Shown: one piece after another, positions 55,219 through 64,000 of the stretch
How positions within the stretch are numbered: position 1 is the first letter of the stretch
Layout of the letters: the number at the start of each line of letters is the position of its first letter
NCBI GenBank assembly: GCA_963921425.1
Contig: OY992832.1
Span: forward strand, 1,240,001 to 1,304,000
Length of the DNA: 64,000 nt
Source of the DNA: Dryas octopetala
Lineage: Eukaryota; Streptophyta; Magnoliopsida; Rosales; Rosaceae
Reading direction: 5' to 3'
Notes under the pieces: model-generated
What the model was told of the DNA's origin: nothing
The model's input: only the letters and a program-made list of their open reading frames with translations
Databases searched by the model: none
Translations under genes and position numbers: made by a program

Positions 55219-58200
55219 CTTCTCTTCTTGTTCCCTTTACAGTAATTTAAACAAAAAGACTGCAAATTTAGCTGAAGAATAATCCAAAACTGAGTTTATT
55301 TTAACTTCCACTCTGATCTTCTCTCCTCACTTTTTTCAGTGCTCTAAATTACAAAAACTTATGCAACTGATTCGCCAAAATCTACACAGAAAGAAAGAGA
55401 GAGGTTTAAAGGTAGAGAAACCTTTAGGGAGAGAGAGAGAGAGAGAGAGAGGTGGGGTGTCCTTTAATAATCTGGGTTCTTTCCTGAGCAGTAAGCACCT
55501 TAACTACGATTGAAACTTTTGTGGCAATTGTTAAATGTGTATATATATTTTTTTTTCTTAAATGAATGGTTAAAAATAGAAAGAATTTGAAAAAAGAGAT
55601 ATCCAAACCACAAGCGTGGGTGGTTGGTAACTTGGTAACTTGGTATGCTAATTTTCAACCCATTTGTTTTTTCTAGAGTTTTTGTTTTTTTTGATGGCTT
55701 GGAATCTGTCAATTTGAATTTAATCTAATGGTTCTAATTTATGTTGGTGGGGAAATTCACTTTGTTATACTAAGCTACTCTCGTTCTTGTCCAGTACTTT
55801 TAACAAGAACAAAAGGGCATTCTCTGCTCTCTCTTTTTTTTTTGTCCAAGAACAAGAGGGTATTCACCGAAAAAAAAACATGAGGGTCAAACAAAATATG
55901 CAATGGATAAATGATTCAACTACATCAATTACGAATTTACGACACAACAAAGTGCCAACTAGATTTTGCTGCTAATTCGTTAGTAGGTGGATAAGCAAAA
56001 AAAGGGTTCAAAGCATACCCTTTTGTATCTTCCAACATCATGCTAACTACTTAACTAGTTGACAAGCCTAACAAGCAATGCAAGAACACAAAGTGTGTAC
56101 ACAAGTTTACATCTTGACAAGTAAAGAGAAGATATAAGATAATGTATATAATACAATGTAAAGAATTAAAAAGGGTTATATGTCACTCATTAGTAACAAT
56201 TTACAAATAAGTTGTATCTTCATATAGATGTAATTTTTTATTTTTTTTTTAAGTATGATGTTGTGCATGTGAACCTCCTTTGAATATAATGACAAGACAT
56301 TAAGTACTAAAACTTTTTGGTATGTTTGAAGAAATGTGCTACATTCTTCAAAGGGAAGTTACTAATAACAATTTGGTTCAATAATAATATCGGTTCTCAC
56401 TTTTGTGGGACGGGGTTCTGAATTCTAATTTTATAAACTAGATAATAAGAGAAAAGGCTTGCAAATGATATATTGTGCAATAAATTAGAGTCAAAGAGGA
56501 AAAAGTTAAAAGAGCAATATGTAGCAATAAAAAGGAAGATATTTTTGTCAATTAAAGCAAGGCATGCTTGCGCTAAGATATTCGTTATGTTGACAAAATT
56601 TCACTATCAAATATTAAAATCGAAAACGCAATTGCGATGCATATGATTATGAAAGATTGCATCATTGCATGCCGCAATAATGAAATAAGGAGAGAAAAGT
56701 CAAAATAAAGACTAGAATCGACAATTTGATTTGCATTTAATTAAATTAACCTAATTTCACCCCGCTTCATAATGAAATTTTAAATTTATGATTAAAATAT
56801 GTGAAGGCCTGAAGGGTTAGATCCCTTTTGGGCCTTTACTATTAAAGGAAAACTTAAAATTTAAATTTAAAATCATAATTAAAATTAAAGATATTTCACA
56901 TTCAAATACATTATAATGACATTACCTCTATAAAAATGTGATCAACAATATGATATATGAATAAAAAAAGATTTAGAGAGTAAGAGAAAATGGAAGAATT
57001 GTGTGTGGCTTTCCTTATCACTAAGCCGTAGATTTTATAGACTCCAATTTACTTGGACTACTGGATTTACTTGGAGGTTAGTCTAAAATTTTCTTGGTGG
57101 CAAATAACTTCATTTCATAAATATCACATATCGACATAAAATGCGTTTGTGGATAACCAAATAATTAACATTGCTTACAACAATTAAAAATAAATAAATA
57201 AAAGAGGAGGAAGAGAATCAAACTCTTACCTCTAACTATATTCAAAAACATGTGTGACAAAATCGTTGACCTTTAAATCCTCTCAAGACATGAGAATTCA
57301 AAATAGCGGTACACATGGGCACACATGAAAAACTCAATATTGTCATGCCAAGATACTACACTTTGACTCAGCATCCATGTGAGTTCATGTAGCATGAAAC
57401 TATGAAAGAGGCGACTACTATGAGTTTGTGGCCTATGGGCTCTGGGCCTCTGGGTGGGTTGGTAAAGTTTCATTAACTTAAATTAATCGAAAGGTGCCAC
57501 TCATACTGGCCAAATGCAGACATCTTTTGACTATAGCCTCTAATCCATTTAACCATTTATTTTTTTATATGATTCAACATTTTAAACATTAACTAGAGCC
57601 TAGGATTGCAGGAAAGTTCATACAGTCATATGGTGTAAACTTCATATTTTTCTTTTTGTAATTTTTATTTTAAAATTTTCTTTAACATTTACTTATAATT
57701 TCCATTGACGACATGGTTAAATCTCTACCAAACAAGACAGACATGGTGAGCCATAATTGAACATGGAATAGATGCTCAATTTTGTAGCTTATCCCCAACC
57801 CAAAATTATTTGAAGGAACAGCCTTCAATGTGGCAGGAATGTTCCCCATGTGTCCAAGTGTTTTTAATTTTCTAAGTCACCTTTTTTTCTTGTTTGTGGT
57901 TTTCATGTGAATTCTTCACATGTTTGAGATGTGGCTTCAATGTTTCCCATCCAATCTTTCTACATGTCAATTCTGAGACAAGTTCCCATGGGTCCCATGA
58001 CTCATTTTTTAAGAAAAAATAGATAAATAAAACATTGGTCCCATGACTTTGAAATATCATTATTTTTTAAACTTAGAATCCCCTTCAATATAGTTAAACT
58101 TATAACTAACTTGGAATTACCTCCACCATGAATTTTCTTATAGCTAGCTTGCACTTGAAATGGGACCTTTTGAAGCCTGCCCAACAAGCACTCTTGTAGG

Positions 58201-58727
58201 GTTGTTCATGGTTGGATAGGTAAGCAGCTGGCTTTTTGATTCCTCTCTCCCTCTCTTCATAGAGCTAGAAATCCTTTAGCGAAACTGAAGAGTTATGTAA
58301 ACTGTTCCAGAGGTATACATACAACGCAAACTTTCTTTTTCCTTTCTTTTTATTTTTTATAATATATGCCCGCACAATCTAACATATAGGGGTAGATTAT
58401 TACAAATTTACAGAGCTTAGTTTGTTAAAATACTATGCATGTACACATTAAGTAACCAATAGATTAGTTGTTTTACCAAGGCTGATCATCACCCACAAAC
58501 ATTTGAATTGTAAAATACTATTATTATCATATGAAAGATAGAAACTGGATCCACATTCTGGACACAGCATCAACATTTGACCTGCAATACAAATTGTGTT
58601 TTCATAACAACACCAAACATATGATCATTATCGACATAAAAAACCCCTAATTCCACATAATCAACATTTCAGAAACTCTACATCTTTCTCAAGAAAAAAG
58701 CAAATGAGATATCAGTTCTGAAAATAA
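55219..58727. other. SEC14-like leader, promoter, and AT-rich intergenic DNA
   Basis: A GA tract at 55430-55452 (CT on the transcribed strand) lies in the likely SEC14-like leader. From about 55500 the DNA is AT-rich and gene-free as far as the 3' end of the kinase gene. It contains a T-tract flanked by near-direct repeats at 55804-55865. No other gene or RNA is supported. Short frames here lack any recognisable motif. Confidence 0.5.
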
Positions 58728-61116
58728 TTAAAAGAAATCAAATTCCAGATAGTTGTTTTGGTCGGGATGAGAAGCAGCAGCAATAGCTTTATCACTAGTT
58801 GACACTGCGGGGGCTGAAATCCGCTCAAACTCAACTGGTTTTGGGATATCAGGTGGGCTTGCACATCGAATCAAAGCCCAGTTAACACCTTCAAAGAAGG
58901 GGTGTTGTTTAATCTCTGTTGCTCCTCGTTTATAAGCCAACCTATGCTGTGGTTCTTTCACTAGTAGGCCCCTTATCAGGTCCCTTGCTGAAAAGCTAAC
59001 CACTGGTGTCTCTGGGAACCTCAATGGCTGACCTACAACGTTGAACAGGGTGGCTCGATTCCCTGAACCCTTGAAAGGGGTCTTACCAAACAATAGCTCA
59101 TACAGAAAGATCCCGAAAGTCCACCAATCAACAGCACTGCCATGCCCTTCACCTTTGATAATTTCTGGTGCCAAATACTCATGGGTCCCAACAAATGACA
59201 TCGAGCGAGCACTGGTTGGCTCAGCAATAAGTTCTGGCAATGGGCTGACTTGGTTTCCCATTTCATTCTTGGGTTTCCGGTCTTTCTTGGATTTAATCGA
59301 AAAGAAACGGGGAGTGAAACATGTTGTAGGCATCACACAAGATGGCTGAATACAAGAGGGCTCAATGCAGGTGGGTTGCACACAATAAACTGGGTTCTTT
59401 CGCAAGCCTTCAGACTCGGGAGCTGAAGATCTGACTAGCGTTGGGCTGACAACACAGCGCAGGGAAAGGTCAAAGTCCGAAAGCATTATGTGCCCATCAT
59501 CCCTCACAAGGACATTTTCCGGCTTGAGATCACGATAAACAATCCCAAGCATGTGAAGATATTCCAAAGCAAGGAGAACCTCTGCTACATAGAACCTGCA
59601 TATTGAATTCAAATATAACAATAAGGACTGTCAAAATCAAACAACACCACAAGAGAGAAAGATTGTTTTTTTGCTATGACGTGATACATGATTGAATATT
59701 GTTACTGACAAAGAAAGATGACTAGCATTTTCTGTTCATTCTCACACTACTAATAGTGCAGAAATGGTGCTCTTATTGAAGAAAGTCTACATCAAAACAG
59801 CAAGAAGCAACCCAGGAACAACCTGAGTGTACCAGATCACAGCAAAAATTCTAGCAGTGAGTCAGTGACATAGCATAAGGATATTAGTGTGTATGAATAA
59901 TTTTTAGCATAAAGGCTTGATTGAGTCCAGATCATTAAATAGCAAGGCAAAAACCTATTATGATGAAGCTTATTAGTATCCACCTAACAGTGAGTCAGTG
60001 ACATAGCAAAAAACCAATAAAGCAGGTAGACGGAAGAAATTCAACAAACATAAACAATTATATAAACCACATATGCCCAAACTGATAACAGTGAACGAAA
60101 ATCATTCGCCACGTTTGAACTAAATAAAAATGATTTGAGTGTGAACAAGTTTCATACTTCACTGCTTGTTCAGTAAAATGTTTTCCTGGTTGCCTCTGCC
60201 GAAGTGTGTGCAAGTCACCTCCAGGGCAGAATTCCATCACCAAACATGAATACTTTTCAGTCTCAAAATGGGTGTAAAGGGTTGGAAGGAAAGGATGGTC
60301 TAAACATTGTAGTATTTCTCTCTCTGTCTGAGCCCGAAGAAGTTTTTTGCGGTTAGCTAAAGATGTTTTGTCCATGACCTTCATAGCGAAATAACATTTT
60401 GTTCCACTCAACTCTGAAAGATAGACACTTCCAATATCCCCACAGCCTAACTTCTTCAGAAGTCTGAAATGGCCCAAACTGAATGCACCATCCTTTGCTC
60501 GGACTGCCTGGATCGCTTCCCAATGTATGTCATTTGCCTTGTGAGGTTTGTTGATAGTGCTACTAAAGCTGCTACAAGTACTTTCATCACTCACATCAGT
60601 GCTTGTGCTACCCCTACAAATACTGCTCTTTCCACTCTCAACAAAATCAGCTCGATCACTAATTTTGGCACTTCCACTAGTCTTGGCAAGACTGCTGGTC
60701 CCATCACTGACTTTCGCTGGAGCTGGGCTAACTCCATTTTCTGATGTTTTCTTTTCTTGATTGCCACCACCTTCTGGTAATTTCCTAGTCTCACTCCCTG
60801 CAACACCCACATCAGCTGGCACCTGTTTTGGATCACCCAGTGATAAACTTGAATCTAACATATCAGCTAAAGATTTGGCAGAATCCTTCTGATAAGTGAT
60901 CTTGGATTTCTTCTCTTCGGCAGTTTCTGCAGAAACCTGCTTTGATGCAGCTTGTTGCACATGCCTAGGCAGTTTTCTCGGAGTAACTGGCTCCGATTTG
61001 CTTATCTTTGTAATCTGTAATGGTGAAGGTTTGTGAGAATTTCCTTCTATTGTCTGACTACCAATTAATTTCCTCTGATTTTCTGGGGAAGTTCTGGCAC
61101 CAGATTTTGAGGCCAT
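58728..61116 (-). CDS. D6PKL: AGC VIII protein kinase, D6PK/D6PKL type
   Basis: Two exons on the reverse strand, 60158-61116 and 58728-59595, with the intron after the AA of a Lys codon (residue 320), total about 608 residues. The N-terminal 200 residues are a Ser/Lys-rich tail starting [16 protein letters not shown]. Kinase features are GCGDIGSVY (224-232), FAMK with Lys246, YRDLKPEN (Asp342) and DFD (360-362), which replaces DFG as in plant AGC VIII kinases. Residues about 363-453 form the AGC VIII insertion, containing a Cys repeat (391-412) and a basic patch (KSKKDRKPK, 421-429). Then follow [11 protein letters not shown] and the C-terminal NNYLEFDFF hydrophobic motif. D6PK kinases sit at the plasma membrane and phosphorylate PIN auxin carriers; the basic patch binds phosphoinositides. 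The long N-terminal tail suggests the D6PKL2/3 branch rather than D6PK itself. No disruption is seen. Confidence 0.93.
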
Positions 61117-62023
61117 TGATATAAATCAGACTTAATAAGACAGATCAAATTGAACAAACCCATCACTCATCCCCCAACTTAAAATGGTTCCCTCCATTGA
61201 CACTCCAATTATTTTCATCTTCAAGTCCATCAATAGCAATATAATTTCTACAAACAAACAAAGAAGTCATCACTATGCGACATAGATGTAATACAAAGGA
61301 ACCATATCCTATCCAACCGATAAAATAGGTTATACAAGTCTAGTAACAATATTTCACCACAAAAAAAAGATATATACAAAAACTACTGCTATATCAACAT
61401 TGATCCATATGTGATAAAAAAAAAAAAAAATTCCACAAAATGCAAGTATCCTTTAAATGATTGAACATGAATAACAAAAAGAAGTTAAATTTTAGTTCCG
61501 GTAGATCAATTTAAAATTTAAAAATCAATTAGCAGACATTGTAAAAACCCGCAAGGAGAAAGAGGGGCATAAAAACACAGAGTTGCATGCCCGACCCAGA
61601 AGTATCAAACTATAAGACAATCTGAGAGACCCAACAAGTCATAGGTCAAAATTTGATGGAAATACAAGAATCAAAGTCATATACCTCAAAATGCCAATCC
61701 TTTTCCCCTGAAAACATAAACTTTCTGAAGGAAAAGGCCGTGGATCAAAGAGGCAAGGGGACTAAGAGAAACTCAACTAAATGTAGTTTCTACGTGTACC
61801 CCAATACACACCAAAATGCCATGTAGCAAGAGATAAGAACCAAAGTAAAGTAGATTCATACAGATCTCAAACAGAGACCCAACACTTTGGATCCAAAAGA
61901 CCCACACAGACCCAGATGCTAAAAAACAAGATAGAGTGCATAGAGAAGCAAAAACCACCAAACAACTCACAGGACCAGTTAAAAGTGAAGAAAAAAGGAA
62001 GCCCAAAAAGGGTACCTGCGCTT

Positions 62024-62054
<31 letters not shown>

Positions 62055-62342
62055 CGTTTCACAAAGATCAGAACTTTGAAAGGCTTTGGTTTGGTCTGGT
62101 TTGCTTTAGCAGAGTGGAAAAGAAAGAAATAAAAGAGCACTCACAACTGTTGAGAGAGATAAAAGAGAGAGAGCAATGTGTGAGAAAGAGCTCCTTTTCC
62201 TGAAATGTGTGGAGAGAGAGAGAAAAAGAAGGAAAAAGCTTTCAGTGAGGAGTTAGAAAGACTGAATGAGTTGGGTGTCTTTGGGTGTCTGTGGGCTACT
62301 ACGGTACTACCATGTACCATGACCATCCATGTATAGAGAGGC

Positions 62343-62380
<38 letters not shown>

Positions 62381-62400
62381 AGGGTCAAAGCTAAACTGCT
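61117..62400 (-). promoter_or_regulatory. D6PK-like 5' leader region with GA/CT tracts
   Basis: On the transcribed strand a plausible leader exon ends in a CGCAG|GTACCC donor at about 62014. Another possible donor is at about 61685. Either would give a leader intron before the ATG exon. GA tracts at 62032-62054 and 62346-62375 read as CT tracts on the transcribed strand, typical of plant leaders and core promoters. Exact starts cannot be set from sequence alone. Confidence 0.4.
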
Positions 62401-63533
62401 AAAGTGAGGCTTTTTTGTGTATTATTATTTTTTTTTTGGGTTCAATTATTTCAATGTATTTTGTCCCAAATTCAAGGGTCTGAATCAATGGATGGGCCTC
62501 CTAAGGCTCCACCCTGTCCCTCATGCTTTGGGAGTTTTTAGTTTCCTATTTAAGGCTTTAAGACCTACGAAATGACTAGGCATGTCCTTTCTAAAAAAGA
62601 AAAAAGAGAACAAAATAAAAAAGCCTAATTTTTTTTGGTCGAATAAAAAAGCCTAATTAGTGGTCCAAAAATAAGTTGTTTTTGTAATTTTGGTTGGTTG
62701 ATTATGGGCAAATAGTCCATGAGACTGGAGAATGCCAGTTGATTAGGTCATGATAAAATCGGATGGTCAGGGATTGATTGTTAACATATTGAAGAGGTGG
62801 GCTCAACTGACCAAATTTTATGGACAGTGCTTCTTGTATACCTAACAAGACTTTTTAATGGTGGTTGGATCATGAAACAAGGGTCATGATTTTAAATCAA
62901 AACTACATAAAAGAATTAACTTTATATATTGAAATAAAGAGAAAACGTCCTTTGAAAAATAAAATAAAGAAAAAACATTGAAATAAATTTTATACATCAT
63001 GCCATATTGAAGACTTTCTTCTTAGGTCCCAATTTAATATCTTACCAACAAAATGAAAGAACAATGAAATATAAACTCCATTATACATTTTTACCAAAAA
63101 GAAATCAGAACAAATTTTTGTAAAAAAAATTGAACATTAAGACTAAAACTTTATAAAACAATCAAAAACCGATTTGGTAATATTTTCCAATATGCATACA
63201 AATATACCATCCCAATACCATTTTAAATTTGTTTATTTTCTTACCAAAATTGTTTTAATGACAATGAAATCAAAGTTTTGATAGGAAAGAAAAAAAAAAT
63301 GGGAGAGATTTTCTTTGTATTTCATTCATGGCAGAGTGACAAATCCTCTAAATAATATTTTTAAAAATTGTGCATGTGCTATCATTTGAGTAGTTTAGTT
63401 ATAACGGCACATGGTGTTACAGTCACACAAAATTCTTTTTAAAACGAGATCCTAGATTTGCTAGTCTAAACTCTAAAGAAATAAAAGTTATATTTTAATA
63501 CCATATTTGATAAATTTTGTAAGATTGCCTTTA
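62401..63533. other. Intergenic AT-rich DNA
   Basis: No gene is supported. It contains the short T-tract insertion at 62631-62641. The remainder is plain AT-rich sequence. Confidence 0.5.
62631..62641. mobile_element. 11-bp T-tract insertion with 17-bp target duplication
   Basis: TTTTTTGGTCG lies between perfect direct repeats AATAAAAAAGCCTAATT at 62614-62630 and 62642-62658. Reverse strand: CGACC followed by A. Confidence 0.65.
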
Positions 63534-63941
63534 GGCCTCGTTTGAGATTGTTGTGAAGGACCCAAAAACTGTTGTAGATGACAATTCTTAATCACCCACA
63601 GCAGTTTTGATGTTTAGTAAAAAAATGAAAAAGTGTTTTGTCCCACAATTCTCAACTCCCCACAGCAAAAATAGAAGCAAGTTTGTAGGTGTTTTTGAAA
63701 GCTGCAGCAGCAACAATGAAAATTTTATTTTACTCATAATACCCTCATTTTAGTAATTATAAATAGCCACAACAGTTTTACATTACAATTTACCAAACAC
63801 TTTCATATTGCTTTTTGTACTCACAACACTTTTGAAAATATAGTTTACCAAACACTCAACTGTTTTACTTGACAGCTGACTTTACTTCACTCCTGCTTTA
63901 CTTCACAGCTGTTTTTTCTTACAGCAATCTCAAACTAAGCC
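63534..63941. mobile_element. Tourist-like (PIF/Harbinger) MITE
   Basis: A 408-base element with terminal inverted repeats GGCCTCGTTTGAGATTGTTG (left) and GGCTTAGTTTGAGATTGCTG (complement of right). It is flanked by the 3-bp direct repeat TTA (63531-63533 and 63942-63944). The GGCCTNGTTTG-type end and the TTA target are typical of Tourist MITEs. Internal repeats of CAGCTG and TTTACCAAACAC are present. No coding capacity. Confidence 0.82.
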
Positions 63942-64000
63942 TTAGAATTGTAGATTTAAAATAAAATTGCTTTTTTTTTTATACCTTAATTTGCTCAATT

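Noticed and set aside
1-64000. CRISPR arrays, operons, riboswitches, LTR retrotransposons, rRNA
   Set aside because: None is supported. The window is plant nuclear DNA, no paired long terminal repeats or gag-pol frames were seen, and no rRNA words were recognised.

Overview
This is nuclear DNA of a dicot plant. Genes are split by GT-AG introns, intergenic DNA is AT-rich, CT/GA and AT microsatellites are common, and every recognisable gene is of plant type. A woody rosid, perhaps Rosaceae, is my guess from the F-box remnant and the transposon style; this is inference, not shown.

Left edge (1-1.4 kb): a complete p24-beta (emp24/GOLD) cargo-receptor gene on +. From 1.8 to 36.2 kb lies a cluster of cellulose synthase-like E (CSLE, GT2 family) genes. 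Four look intact: copy A (2841-6603, +), copy C (13188-17059, -), copy E (19924-23903, -) and a more diverged copy G (32581-36213, -). All share the same eight-exon layout and keep the D, DxD, xED and QxxRW signatures. Five are broken: a 5'-truncated copy C' (6906-7821, -), copy B (9539-12941, +, internal deletion with stop), copy D (17485-18629, -, exon 1 fused to exon 7), a G-like relic (about 19310-19880, -) and fragment F (27317-28628, +). Much of this is explained by one young tandem duplication of about 6 kb (1777-7821 and 7822-about 14158), whose breakpoint cut copy C and produced C'.

The cluster is also rich in small non-autonomous transposons. Five have 9-bp target duplications of Mutator (MULE) type: 8233-8890, 24116-25482, 26361-26871, 28832-29350 and 38846-39414. 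One has an 8-bp duplication (29772-32062) and one is a Tourist-like MITE (63534-63941). A further pattern recurs: very short insertions of a T-tract ending in GG(T/G/C)C or similar, flanked by 12-17 bp direct repeats.

Right half (41-62.5 kb): single-copy housekeeping and signalling genes. They are a WEB/DUF827 coiled-coil protein (TREPH1-like, +), a sucrase/ferredoxin-like [2Fe-2S] protein (+), a SEC14-type CRAL-TRIO lipid-transfer protein (-) and a D6PK-type AGC VIII kinase (-). From memory, homologous sets of these neighbours also lie together in Arabidopsis (the At5g55860-At5g55910 interval, and SEC14-CSLE1 at At1g55840-At1g55850), so the backbone looks like conserved microsynteny with a locally expanded CSLE array. 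All exon coordinates were derived by eye from splice sites and family alignment; no alignment or search was run.
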